Made by a program: the position numbers and the translations under genes. Shown here piece by piece: positions 8,153 to 16,713 of a DNA stretch of 56,262 nt. Positions within the stretch are counted from its first letter, which is position 1. Every line of letters begins with the position of its first letter. This DNA is from Candidatus Methylomirabilota bacterium (GTDB lineage: Bacteria; Methylomirabilota; Methylomirabilia; Rokubacteriales; CSP1-6): NCBI GenBank assembly GCA_035764725.1, contig DASTYT010000095.1:1-56262 (forward strand). Direction: 5' to 3'. Under the pieces are notes generated by a model that was not told the DNA's origin, ran no database searches, and saw nothing but the letters and a program-made list of their open reading frames with translations.

Positions 8153-10624
8153 ATGACTCGGAAAGCCATGGCACTCACGATTGCGCTGCTCATGCTCCTG
8201 GGCGCGGCCCTTCCCGCCGCGGCTCAGAACGCGGTCCAGCTCAAGAATGTCCAGGTCGAGAGCCGGACTGACGGCGTGACGATCAAGATCGCCACGACCG
8301 GCACGCCCAGCTATTCGGCGTCGCTCATCGACACCCCCAACCGGCTGGTCATCGACGTCACCGGAGCCGCCTACGCCTGGAGCAAGACCCGCCTCAACCC
8401 CGACGTGGACCCGATCAAGGAAATCCGCGGGAGCCAGTGGAAGGTGGGAACGGCGCGCGTGGTGGTGGAACTGACCCGCAAGGTCGGCTACCGCATCGAG
8501 GAAAGCGCCGACGGCCTGGCCGTCGTCCTCGAGCCCTCCGCGACGGCATCGGTGGATCCCGCCGAGAAGCCCGAGGCGCCCAAGGCGGCGCCCAAGAAGG
8601 CCGAGGTCGCCAAGGCCGACGCGCCCAAGGCGGAGACCGTGAAGCCCGAGCCGGCCCGCAGGGACATCGCGCGGGTCGAGGCACCCAAGACGCCGGAGCC
8701 GGTCAAGGCCGAGCCGGCCAAGCCGGAGGCGCCCAAGCCGGTCGCGAAGGCGGAGGCGCCCAAGCCCGAGCCCGTGAAGGCCGAGCCCAAGGTCGAGGCG
8801 CCGAAGGCCGACATGGCCAAGACCGAGGTGGCTCCGCCCGCGTCGGCGGTGCCCGCGGTGCCGCATCCGGCGGTGATCGCGCAGGCCACGACGACGCCCG
8901 CCGATGGTGGCCGGCTGCTGTCGATGGACTTCAAGGACGCCGACGTCGTCAATCTCCTCCGCATCCTCGCGGCCGAGAGCGGCCGCAACATCGTGGCCGG
9001 CGAGGACGTGAAGGGCCGGGTGTCGATCTCGCTCCGCAACGTGACCTGGGAGCAGGCGCTGGAAACCATCCTCGAGGTCAAGGGGCTGCAGAAGGTCGAG
9101 AAAGGCAACGTCATCCGTATCGTCTCGACCGAGCAGCTCACCAAGGAGCGCGAGGCCGAGGCGCGCGTCAACGAGGCCAAGCTCAAGGCCGAGATCGACA
9201 CGCGCACGAAGATGGCCGAGGCCCAGATCAAGGAGCAGGATCTCGCCGCCCGGAGAATCGCCAACGAGGCGGCCGCCGAGGAAGCGCGGCAGCGCGGGCC
9301 CCTGCGCGAAGAGACGGTGCGGCTGTCCTATGCCGATCCCGAGGAAGTGGCCAAGACGCTCCAGGGCATTCTCGGTATCCCGCCGGAGGGCACACAGCCC
9401 ATCTCCGGCACTATCCCGAGCGTGCCCCCGGTGATCTCCAGCACAGGCCCGAACCTGGCCCTGCCGAATCAGCCGCCGTTCTCGGCGCTGTACGGCCCGG
9501 GCGCGCCGCCGGCCCCGGTGGTCTCGGTAAGCCAGGATGTGCTCGCCAAGGGCATCACGATCCGCGCCCACAAGCCGACGAACACGATCTTCATCCGCCA
9601 CTACGCCGCTGATCTCGAGCGGATCAAGCGGCTCATCCGCGAGCAGCTCGACATCCCGCTTCCGCAGGTCAAGATCGAGGCGCGGATGGAGATCCTCGAC
9701 CGCACCGCCCTGGAGGCCCTCGGCGTGCAGTGGGGCGGCGCCACCTCGGCCAACACCGGGAACACGACTCTGGTGGGCCAGGGCTTCCAGTCGGCTCCGA
9801 GCACGGTGCCGGGCCTGACCCTGCCGGTCGTCGGCGGTGTGCTCCAGCCGGACGGCTCCACCGTGGTGACAGCGCCGACCGGTGTGCAGGGCTTCCAGCC
9901 GCGCAACACCAATATGTCGCTCGGCCGGCTGCTACCCATCGACAGCTTGACTGGCCTGCCGATCGGGGGCAACCTCGTCAACATCCCGTTCCAGAGCCTG
10001 CCGAACGCCTCGAACTTCACGCCGGCGGGCGGCATCGCGTTCGGTATCGTGGGGTCGCGGTTCAACATCAACCTGGCCCTGCAGGCGCTGGAGAACCAGG
10101 GCAAGACCCGGACGCTCGCGCGCCCGGAGATCGTGACCGTGGAGAACAACAAGGCCGAGGTGTCGCTGGGTGAAGAAATCCCCTACGCCACCGTCAGCTC
10201 GGCCGGTACGCAGATCCAGTTCAAGGAAGCGGTGCTGAAGCTGGCCGTCACGCCCACGGTGACGCGCGAGAAGATCAACAACGAGGACATCACGAAGATC
10301 AAGATGGTGGTCATGGTCGAGAACAACTCGCGCGGTGACACGATCAGCCCGGCGGCGGGCGTCAGCGTGCCGATCATCCAGCGTCGCAAGGCGGAGACCC
10401 AGGTGCTCATGCGGGAAGGCGAGCGCCTCGTGATCGGCGGCGTGACCCAGTCCGTGCAGCAGAACACCGTGCGCAAGGTGCCCGTCTTCGGCGACATCCC
10501 GCTGCTGGGGTGGATGTTCAAGGCGCGGGAGAACTTCGAGACGGGGCGTGAGCTGGTCGTGTTCCTCACACCTTCGCTGGTCAAGACTGACGGCGCCCTT
10601 CTGGCGAAGCCGCTCAGCAGATAG
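8153..10624 (+). CDS. pilQ: Type IV pilus secretin PilQ with long Ala/Pro/Lys/Glu linker
   Basis: This outer-membrane secretin of 823 aa forms the pilus exit pore. Its parts in order are a signal peptide (about 1-24), one AMIN domain for peptidoglycan (about 25-128), a low-complexity linker of APKAE/KPEP units (about 137-228), an STN/N0 domain (about 250-328), a charged helical insert (about 328-385), a secretin N1 domain interrupted by a Pro-rich loop (about 386-500), and the secretin beta-barrel domain (about 630-815) with VPVFGDIPLLGWMFK near the end. ATG 8153 is preferred; GTG 8144 in the same frame would add three residues and use up the G-rich ribosome-site region. The linker and helical insert are longer than usual. 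aroC starts 9 bases after its stop. Confidence 0.95.
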   Translation: MTRKAMALTIALLMLLGAALPAAAQNAVQLKNVQVESRTDGVTIKIATTGTPSYSASLIDTPNRLVIDVTGAAYAWSKTRLNPDVDPIKEIRGSQWKVGTARVVVELTRKVGYRIEESADGLAVVLEPSATASVDPAEKPEAPKAAPKKAEVAKADAPKAETVKPEPARRDIARVEAPKTPEPVKAEPAKPEAPKPVAKAEAPKPEPVKAEPKVEAPKADMAKTEVAPPASAVPAVPHPAVIAQATTTPADGGRLLSMDFKDADVVNLLRILAAESGRNIVAGEDVKGRVSISLRNVTWEQALETILEVKGLQKVEKGNVIRIVSTEQLTKEREAEARVNEAKLKAEIDTRTKMAEAQIKEQDLAARRIANEAAAEEARQRGPLREETVRLSYADPEEVAKTLQGILGIPPEGTQPISGTIPSVPPVISSTGPNLALPNQPPFSALYGPGAPPAPVVSVSQDVLAKGITIRAHKPTNTIFIRHYAADLERIKRLIREQLDIPLPQVKIEARMEILDRTALEALGVQWGGATSANTGNTTLVGQGFQSAPSTVPGLTLPVVGGVLQPDGSTVVTAPTGVQGFQPRNTNMSLGRLLPIDSLTGLPIGGNLVNIPFQSLPNASNFTPAGGIAFGIVGSRFNINLALQALENQGKTRTLARPEIVTVENNKAEVSLGEEIPYATVSSAGTQIQFKEAVLKLAVTPTVTREKINNEDITKIKMVVMVENNSRGDTISPAAGVSVPIIQRRKAETQVLMREGERLVIGGVTQSVQQNTVRKVPVFGDIPLLGWMFKARENFETGRELVVFLTPSLVKTDGALLAKPLSR

Positions 10625-10633
10625 AAGGAGACG

Positions 10634-11806
10634 GTGAACGGGGCGTTCAGGTTCCTCACCGCGGGCGAGTCCCACGGTGAGGGCCTGACCGCCGTCATCG
10701 AAGGCCTCCCCGCCGGACTCCCCCTCACCGAAGCGGATATCGACGCCGACCTCGCGCGGCGTCAGCGCGGCTACGGCCGCGGCGGCCGGATGAAGATCGA
10801 GCGGGACCACGCCCACATCACCTCGGGCGTGCGGTGGGGGCTCACGCTCGGCAGTCCCCTCACCCTCACCATCCAGAATCGCGACTGGGAGAACTGGAAG
10901 GACACCATGGCGGTGGGCGAGCCACCCTCCGGGACCGCCGCCAAGGCGGTCACCCGGCCCCGCCCCGGGCACGCCGACCTCGCCGGGGCGATGAAGTACA
11001 GCCACCGCGACATCCGCAACGTGCTGGAGCGTTCCAGCGCCCGCGAGACCACCGCCCGGGTCGCCGTGGCCGGCGTCGCGCGACGGCTCCTCCGCGAGTT
11101 CGGCATTACGATCTTGAGCCATGTGACCGAGATCGGCGGCGTGCACATCGGCCCCCTCGCCCTGCCCTGGGACGAGATCGCGCGCCGGGCCGAGGCCAGC
11201 GAGGTACGCTGCGCCGATCCCGAGGCCGAGCGCGCCATGATCGAGGCCATCGACGCGGCGAAGGGGAAGGGCGACACCCTGGGCGGGGTCTTCGAGGTGG
11301 TCGGGCTCGGCTGCCCCGTGGGCCTGGGCTCCTACGTGCACTGGGACCGAAAGCTCGACGGGCGGCTCACCCAGGCCTTCTGCTCGATCCACGCGATCAA
11401 GGGCGCCGAGGTCGGGATGGGCTTCGAGGCGGCGCGGCGGCCCGGATCGGAGGTGCACGACGAGATCCTCCTCGACCCCGCGGGCGGATTCACGCGCGGC
11501 ACCAACAGCGCGGGCGGCCTCGAGGGCGGCGTGACCAACGGCCAGCCAGTGGTCGTGCGGGCCGCCATGAAGCCCATCTCGACGTTGCGGCGGCCGCTCC
11601 GCTCGGTGGACCTCGAGACCAAGGCCCCGGTGGAGGCCGTCGTCGAGCGCAGCGACGTGTGCGCCGTGCCGGCGGCGGGCGTGGTCGGCGAGGCCATGAT
11701 GGCCATCGTGCTCGCTCAGGCGTTCCTCGAGAAGTTCGGCGGCGACAGCCTCGAGGAGATTCGCCGCAACTACGGCGCCTATCAGGAGTACCTGAAGAGC
11801 TGGTAA
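10634..11806 (+). CDS. aroC: Chorismate synthase
   Basis: The product (390 aa) converts 5-enolpyruvylshikimate-3-phosphate to chorismate using reduced FMN, the last step of the shikimate pathway. Family signatures are [18 protein letters not shown] at the N-terminus, the central segment [13 protein letters not shown], and [19 protein letters not shown]. The GTG start has AAGGAG 4-5 bases upstream. The length is a little above the usual 350-370 residues. It follows pilQ by 9 bases and is probably part of the pil transcript; in many proteobacteria the shikimate gene after pilQ is aroK instead. Confidence 0.95.
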   Translation: MNGAFRFLTAGESHGEGLTAVIEGLPAGLPLTEADIDADLARRQRGYGRGGRMKIERDHAHITSGVRWGLTLGSPLTLTIQNRDWENWKDTMAVGEPPSGTAAKAVTRPRPGHADLAGAMKYSHRDIRNVLERSSARETTARVAVAGVARRLLREFGITILSHVTEIGGVHIGPLALPWDEIARRAEASEVRCADPEAERAMIEAIDAAKGKGDTLGGVFEVVGLGCPVGLGSYVHWDRKLDGRLTQAFCSIHAIKGAEVGMGFEAARRPGSEVHDEILLDPAGGFTRGTNSAGGLEGGVTNGQPVVVRAAMKPISTLRRPLRSVDLETKAPVEAVVERSDVCAVPAAGVVGEAMMAIVLAQAFLEKFGGDSLEEIRRNYGAYQEYLKSW

Positions 11807-11810
11807 CGCG

Positions 11811-11826
11811 GGCCGCGCGCGCGGCC
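11811..11826. repeat. 16-bp GC palindrome between aroC and aroB
   Basis: GGCCGCGCGCGCGGCC is perfectly self-complementary and lies 4 bases after the aroC stop. Without a T tract it is not an intrinsic terminator; it may stabilise the 3' end of the upstream message or simply reflect high GC. Confidence 0.4.
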
Positions 11827-11846
11827 GGTGCGGGTACACTCGACCC

Positions 11847-12929
11847 ATGCACGATATCCCGGTGAACCTCGGCTCCCGCTCCTATCGCATCCTGGTGGCG
11901 CCCGGGGCCCTCGCCCGCGTCGGCGAGGAGCTCGGACGTCTCGGCGTGGGTGCCAAGGTCGCCCTCTTCTCCGACCCCGGCATCCTCGCGCGCCACGGCC
12001 GGCCGGTGCGGCAGGGCCTCGAGCGGGCCGGCTTCCAGGTCACGGTGGTCGAGCTGCCCGAGGGCGAGAGCGCGAAGACTGTGGAGGTCGCGGGCCGCGG
12101 CTGGGACGCGCTGCTCGACGCTGGACTCGACCGGGGTTCCACCGTGGTGGCGCTGGGCGGGGGCGCGGTGGGCGACCTCGCGGGCTTCGTGGCCGCCACC
12201 TACATGCGCGGCGTCAACTTCGTGCAGGTGCCGACCACGCTGCTGGGCCAGGTGGACGCCTCGATCGGGGGCAAGACCGCCGTCGATCATCCCAAGGCCA
12301 AGAACCTGATCGGCGCGTTCCATCAGCCGCGCCTGGTGCTGGTGGATCCGGCCGTGCTGACCACGCTTCCGGACCGCGAGTTCCGCTCGGGGCTCGCCGA
12401 GGTCATCAAGCACGGCATCGTCCTGGACGCGGCCTACTTCGCCGACCTCGAGGCGAGCTGCGGGCCCCTGCTCGCCCGCGACATCGACACCCTCACGCGC
12501 GTGGTCGCGGGCTCGTGCCGGCTCAAGGCGCACGTGGTCGAGCGCGACGAGCAGGAGGCCGAGCTGCGGGCGGTGCTGAACTACGGGCACACGATCGGGC
12601 ACGCGGTGGAGGCGGCGACGGGCTTCGCCCGCTGGACTCACGGCGAGGCTGTGTCGATCGGCATGATCGCGGAGGCGCGCCTGGCCGAGCGTCTCGGCAT
12701 CGCGAGCGCCGCCACCACGCACCGTCAGGCCGCCCTGCTCCAGGCGGTGGGGCTGCCGGTGCGCGGCTCGGGCGCTGCGCCGGCCAGCGTGCTGGAGGCG
12801 CTCGGCCGCGACAAGAAGTCGCGCAACGGCCGCGTGCCCTTCGTGCTGGCGCCCGAGATCGGCCGCTTCAAGGTCGTCCCTGACGTGCCGCGGGAGGCGG
12901 TGCTCGCGACGCTGCAGGAGCTCGGGTGA
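11847..12929 (+). CDS. aroB: 3-dehydroquinate synthase
   Basis: The 360-aa product converts DAHP to 3-dehydroquinate, the second shikimate-pathway step, with NAD+ and a divalent metal. Signatures are the NAD-binding ALGGGAVGDLAGFVAATYMRG (about residues 104-124), TTLLGQVDASIGGKTAVDH, and the metal ligands in LAEVIKHG (Glu and Lys environment) and LNYGHTIGHAVE. Length is standard. A TACACT hexamer ends 6 bases before the ATG and there is no Shine-Dalgarno, so the message could be leaderless, but no -35 is visible. The next gene overlaps it by 4 bases (GTGA). Confidence 0.95.
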   Translation: MHDIPVNLGSRSYRILVAPGALARVGEELGRLGVGAKVALFSDPGILARHGRPVRQGLERAGFQVTVVELPEGESAKTVEVAGRGWDALLDAGLDRGSTVVALGGGAVGDLAGFVAATYMRGVNFVQVPTTLLGQVDASIGGKTAVDHPKAKNLIGAFHQPRLVLVDPAVLTTLPDREFRSGLAEVIKHGIVLDAAYFADLEASCGPLLARDIDTLTRVVAGSCRLKAHVVERDEQEAELRAVLNYGHTIGHAVEAATGFARWTHGEAVSIGMIAEARLAERLGIASAATTHRQAALLQAVGLPVRGSGAAPASVLEALGRDKKSRNGRVPFVLAPEIGRFKVVPDVPREAVLATLQELG

Positions 12930-14929
12930 TCGAGGGAGGTGGCGGGAGCCTCCGCCGCGGGGCTCTCGACTCATCCTGGCTGCGCGTGCTGGTCCCCCTC
13001 GGCCTCGCGCTCGTCGCCATGGTGGTCTTCCTGCCGGGACTCGACGGCGCCTTCCTCGATTGGGATGACCGCGAGAACTTCCTCCACAACCCCCACTACC
13101 GGGGCCTCGGGATCGCGCAGCTGCGCTGGATGCTTACCACCAGCCGCACGGGCCACTGGATCCCGCTCACCTGGCTCACGCTGGCCGTGGACTGGCGCCT
13201 CTGGGGCATGGAGCCGTTCGGCTATCACCTCACCAGCCTGATCCTGCACGGGGCATCCGGCGCGCTCTTCTACCTCGTGGGCGTCCGCCTGCTCGCGCGG
13301 GCGCAGCCGCGCGCGTCGCGCCTCGCGGTGACGCTGGGCGCCGCCGCGGCGGCGCTGCTGTTCGCCGTGCACCCGCTACGCGTCGAGTCGGTGACCTGGA
13401 TCACCGAGCGGCGCGACGTGCTCGCGGGCCTGCTCTTCCTCGCCGCGACGCTCACGTACCTCGGCCGCTGGAGCGCCGACGGCGCGCCGCGCCCACGCGG
13501 CCGGCTGCGCTACCTCGTCTGCCTGATCCTCTTCGCCGCGGCGCTGCTCGCCAAGTCGATGACGGTGACGCTGCCCGCGGTCCTCCTGATCCTCGACGTG
13601 TACCCGCTGCGCCGCCTGGGCGCCGCCGCAGGCGGCTGGCTGACTCCACGGACGCGTGCGGTCTGGCTCGAGAAGGTGCCGTTCCTGTTGCTGGGCGCGG
13701 TGGCCGCCGCCGTCGTCATCGCGGTCAACCGCGCCACGGGCAATCTCTCGTCGATGGAGCAGTTCGGCATCGTCGACCGCGTGGCGATCTCCGCGTACTC
13801 GCTCGTGTTCTACCTGGAGAAGACGCTGCTGCCGCTCGGGCTCTCGCCGATGTACGAGCTGCCCCCGACGCTCGAGCCCTGGCGCTGGCCCTTCGGCGGC
13901 GCCCTGCTGCTCATCGTGGCGATTACCGTCGTGGCGCTCGGCCGCGCCCGGCGGTGGCCCGCGCTGCTCGCGGCATGGGCTGCATACGCGGTGATGCTGT
14001 TCCCCGTATCCGGCCTCTTCCAGAACGGCTTTCAGATCGCGGCCGACCGCTATACCTATCTCCCCTGCCTGTCATGGGCGCTCCTGGCCGGCGCCGGCGT
14101 CACCCGGCTGGTGGCGGAGGACGGGCTGGCGCGGCGGGCGCGCGCCGCGCTCGCCGTGACTGCCCTCGTGCTCGTGGTGCTTGGCGCCCTGTCCTGGCGG
14201 CAGACGCGCGTGTGGCAGGACACGGAGTCGCTCTGGCGCCGCGCCCTCGCCGTCGCGCCATCGTCGGTGCCGCACTCGAACCTCGGGCTCGTCCTCGCCC
14301 GAGCGGGCGGGACGCGGGAGGCCATTCCGCACTACCGGGAGGCGCTGCGACTGCGCCCCACCTACGCGGAGGCGTGGAACAACCTGGCCCTGGCGCAGTC
14401 CCAGCTCGGCGACGTCACCGGCGCCGCCCGGAGCCTCGCCGAGGCCGTGCGGCTCAAGCCGCGTTACTCCGCGGCGTGGAGCAACCTCGGCATGGTGCGC
14501 GCGCGCCAGGGCCAGGTCGGCGAAGCCATCGCCGCCTATGACGAGGCCCTTCGGCTGGCGCCCGACAACGCGGACGCCCATGGCAACCTGGGCGCGACGC
14601 TGGACGCGGAAGGGCGTAGCGAGGAGGCTCTTCGGCATCTCCGCGAAGCGGCCCGGCTCCGGCCGGACTCCGCGGACGCGCAGGGCAATCTCGGCATCTT
14701 CTACGCGCGGCGCGGGGACGTGACAGCTGCCGCCGGCTACTTTGCGGAAGCGCTACGGCTCCGTCCCGAGTCGCCCGAGGCGCACAACAATCTCGGCCTG
14801 GCCCTCGCCCAGCAGGGCCGAATCGACGTGGCGGCGGTCCACTTCCAGGAAGCGGTGCGGCTGCGCCCCGGGTACCGGGAGGCGCAGTCGAACCTCGCGC
14901 GGGCGCAGGCCCTCCTCGGAGGCCGGTAG
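12926..14929 (+). CDS. TMTC-like membrane glycosyltransferase with seven C-terminal TPRs
   Basis: The 667-aa product starts at GTG 12926, overlapping the aroB stop. The N-terminal 420 residues are polytopic, with the GT-C acidic motif LDWDD (about 44-48), HWIPLTWLTLAVD, FAVHPLRVESVTWITERRDV (family signature), and KSMTVTLPAVLL. From about residue 425 there are seven consecutive 34-residue TPR units, each with the pattern NNLGLALAQQGR...A..HF.EA.RLRP. It is a third member of the family found twice at 197-3657, though more divergent. Substrate and acceptor are unknown; TPRs of this type usually bind protein partners. Confidence 0.8.
   Translation: MIEGGGGSLRRGALDSSWLRVLVPLGLALVAMVVFLPGLDGAFLDWDDRENFLHNPHYRGLGIAQLRWMLTTSRTGHWIPLTWLTLAVDWRLWGMEPFGYHLTSLILHGASGALFYLVGVRLLARAQPRASRLAVTLGAAAAALLFAVHPLRVESVTWITERRDVLAGLLFLAATLTYLGRWSADGAPRPRGRLRYLVCLILFAAALLAKSMTVTLPAVLLILDVYPLRRLGAAAGGWLTPRTRAVWLEKVPFLLLGAVAAAVVIAVNRATGNLSSMEQFGIVDRVAISAYSLVFYLEKTLLPLGLSPMYELPPTLEPWRWPFGGALLLIVAITVVALGRARRWPALLAAWAAYAVMLFPVSGLFQNGFQIAADRYTYLPCLSWALLAGAGVTRLVAEDGLARRARAALAVTALVLVVLGALSWRQTRVWQDTESLWRRALAVAPSSVPHSNLGLVLARAGGTREAIPHYREALRLRPTYAEAWNNLALAQSQLGDVTGAARSLAEAVRLKPRYSAAWSNLGMVRARQGQVGEAIAAYDEALRLAPDNADAHGNLGATLDAEGRSEEALRHLREAARLRPDSADAQGNLGIFYARRGDVTAAAGYFAEALRLRPESPEAHNNLGLALAQQGRIDVAAVHFQEAVRLRPGYREAQSNLARAQALLGGR
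14278..14925 (+). repeat. Tandem ~102-bp TPR-coding repeats
   Basis: About six to seven degenerate copies of a 102-bp unit, each encoding one 34-residue TPR with RLRP at the helix end, make up the 3' third of the gene at 12926. Copies are diverged at the DNA level but conserved in protein pattern. Confidence 0.7.
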
Positions 14930-14930
14930 G

Positions 14931-14959
14931 TTGACGGAGTTCGCGCCGCCGCGTATAAA
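14931..14959 (+). promoter_or_regulatory. Sigma-70-type promoter for the TPR-efp-acc-thiE run
   Basis: TTGACG at 14931-14936 and TATAAA at 14954-14959 are separated by 17 bases, an excellent match to the housekeeping consensus. Transcription should begin near 14966, only about 4 bases before the ATG at 14970, so the message would be nearly leaderless. The -35 begins 2 bases after the stop of the upstream gene. Confidence 0.7.
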
Positions 14960-14969
14960 AGGACTCGCC

Positions 14970-15635
14970 ATGATTCAGCCGGTTCCTCGGGCCGGCTCCG
15001 GTGTGGCGGCCGAGGATGCCGCGCATGCCGCGGTCATCCGCCGTTACGAAGAACGACTGGCCAAGGACCCCTCGTCGCTCGCCTTCGCCCCCCTGGCGGA
15101 TGCCTACCGCAAGGCGGGCCGCACCCAGGACGCGATCCGGCTCTGCGAGGAGGGGCTCACACGCTTTCCGCACTACGCGACGGCGCGGCTGATCCTCGCC
15201 AAGACGCTGCTCGACGAGGGCCGGCTCGACCGCGCTCAGCGTGAGCTCGAGACCATCGTGACGGCGGGGGCGCGGGACGCGGAGGCGCACCGTCTGCTGG
15301 GCGAGATCCACCGCAAGGCGGGGCACCTCGATGCGGCGCTGGAGCAGCTCGAACAGGCCGCGCGCCTGGACCCGTCGGACCGCGAGTCGCGGCTGGCGGC
15401 CGAAATGCTGCGCGGCCGGGGCCGGGCGCCCGAGGGATCGCCGCTGGCGGCGCTCCTCGGTGACGATACGTTCGCAACCGAGAGCTTCGGGGCGCTGTGC
15501 CTCGAGCAAGGTCTCGTGGACGAGGCGGCGCAGGTTCTCCTGCGCGTGCTCCGGAAGGAGCCGGGCGCGTCGGGCGCCCGGGAGCGGCTGGAGCAGGCGA
15601 TTCGACTCAAGATGCAGCGACGGAAAGGGCCATAG
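14970..15635 (+). CDS. Cytoplasmic TPR protein
   Basis: This 221-aa soluble protein is made almost entirely of TPR helices, for example [32 protein letters not shown] (split over two helices), [21 protein letters not shown] and [32 protein letters not shown]. There is no signal peptide or membrane segment. ATG 14970 was chosen; an in-frame TTG at 14931 coincides with the -35 box and is unlikely. It is the first gene after a strong promoter and lies 4 bases before efp. Its function is unknown; proteins of this kind often act as adaptors. Confidence 0.75.
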   Translation: MIQPVPRAGSGVAAEDAAHAAVIRRYEERLAKDPSSLAFAPLADAYRKAGRTQDAIRLCEEGLTRFPHYATARLILAKTLLDEGRLDRAQRELETIVTAGARDAEAHRLLGEIHRKAGHLDAALEQLEQAARLDPSDRESRLAAEMLRGRGRAPEGSPLAALLGDDTFATESFGALCLEQGLVDEAAQVLLRVLRKEPGASGARERLEQAIRLKMQRRKGP

Positions 15636-15639
15636 CGCG

Positions 15640-16209
15640 ATGCAGGTGTCCACCGCGGATTTCAAGAAGGGGCTCAAGATCCAGTTCGATGGCCAGCCGT
15701 ACAGCATCGTCGACTTCCAGCACGTCAAGCCCGGCAAGGGTGGCGCGTTCGTGCGGACCAAGCTCAAGCACATGAAGCAAGGTCGAGTCATCGACAATAC
15801 CTTCAGAGCGGGTGAAAAGGTGGAGCTGGTCGACTTCGACGAGAAGCGCATGCAGTTCCTCTACAAAGACGAGCGCTACCACTTCATGGACCTCGAGACC
15901 TATGAGCAGATCTCGCTCTCAGACGACGAGGTGGGAGACGCGCGCGACTACCTCAAGGAGAACACCGAGGTGGAGATGCTCTTGATCGACGGGAGCCCCG
16001 CGACGGTCGAGCTGCCCAACTTCCTGGATCTCCAGATCGTCAAGACCGACCCCGGCATCCGGGGTGACACCGCGTCGGGCGGCTCGAAGCCCGCCACGCT
16101 GGAGACGGGGGCGGTCGTGCAGGTCCCGCTCTTCCTCAACGAGGGCGACGTGGTCAAGGTGGACACCCGCAGCGGCGAGTACCTGGGCCGCGTCGCGGCG
16201 GCGCGGTAG
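15640..16209 (+). CDS. efp: Elongation factor P
   Basis: This 189-aa, three-domain translation factor relieves ribosome stalling at polyproline stretches. The N-terminal KOW-like domain has the conserved loop [14 protein letters not shown]; Lys33 is at the position that is post-translationally modified in other bacteria. OB domains II and III follow, with the C-terminal signature [16 protein letters not shown]. Length and motifs are standard. It sits directly upstream of accB and accC, a synteny seen in many bacteria. The many polyproline proteins here, such as PilQ, PilP and PilO, are plausible clients. No epmA/epmB-type modification gene is in the window. Confidence 0.97.
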   Translation: MQVSTADFKKGLKIQFDGQPYSIVDFQHVKPGKGGAFVRTKLKHMKQGRVIDNTFRAGEKVELVDFDEKRMQFLYKDERYHFMDLETYEQISLSDDEVGDARDYLKENTEVEMLLIDGSPATVELPNFLDLQIVKTDPGIRGDTASGGSKPATLETGAVVQVPLFLNEGDVVKVDTRSGEYLGRVAAAR

Positions 16210-16214
16210 CGCCC

Positions 16215-16703
16215 GTGGCATACCGCAAGCCCGGCGGGAAGGTCCCCGCGGCGGGCCCGGCGCGGCCCACCGTGACCGAACTGGTGGAGCTCGCGGTCAA
16301 GCACGACCTTGCCGAGCTGGAAGTCGAGCAGGGCGGCGCCCGCATCCGTGTGGTGCGCGAGCGGGGCGCGGTGGTGGCCGCGCCGGCTCCGCGTGTCGAG
16401 GGCGCGGCGCCCGCCGCGCCGCAGGTCGCTCCCGTGGCGGAGCCGGCATTGGCGGCGCACCTCGTGAAGGTGGAGGCGCCCATGGTGGGCACCTTCTACC
16501 GGGCCTCGGCGCCCGAGGCCGCGCCCTACGTCCAGGAGGGGGACGTGGTGAAGGACGGGCAGGTACTCTGCATCATCGAAGCGATGAAGCTGATGAACGA
16601 GATCGAGGCCAAGGTGGCCGGGCGCATCGCCCGGATCCTGGTGGACAATGGCCAGCCCGTCGAGTTCGGCCAGCCGCTCTTCCTCATCGACCCGAAGGCC
16701 TGA
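16215..16703 (+). CDS. accB: Biotin carboxyl carrier protein of acetyl-CoA carboxylase
   Basis: The 162-aa product has a GTG start, 6 bases after efp. The N-terminal helix [22 protein letters not shown] is typical of AccB. An Ala/Pro-rich linker (about 51-82) follows, then the biotinyl domain (about 84-162) with the thumb segment [14 protein letters not shown] and the biotinylation motif EAMKLMNE, in which K125 carries biotin. It shuttles CO2 between AccC and the carboxyltransferase in malonyl-CoA synthesis. accC follows after 10 bases. Confidence 0.96.
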   Translation: MAYRKPGGKVPAAGPARPTVTELVELAVKHDLAELEVEQGGARIRVVRERGAVVAAPAPRVEGAAPAAPQVAPVAEPALAAHLVKVEAPMVGTFYRASAPEAAPYVQEGDVVKDGQVLCIIEAMKLMNEIEAKVAGRIARILVDNGQPVEFGQPLFLIDPKA

Positions 16704-16713
16704 GCGGGCCCGC

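Noticed and set aside
11835..11840. TACACT as a promoter for aroB
   Set aside because: The position 17 bases upstream is GC palindrome with no -35 likeness. aroB can be read from the pil-aroC transcript.
9932..11848. A 638-codon open frame on the minus strand across pilQ/aroC
   Set aside because: It lies opposite clearly conserved genes, is rich in His/Arg/Gly/Ala as expected from reverse reading of high-GC codons, and has no recognisable domain.
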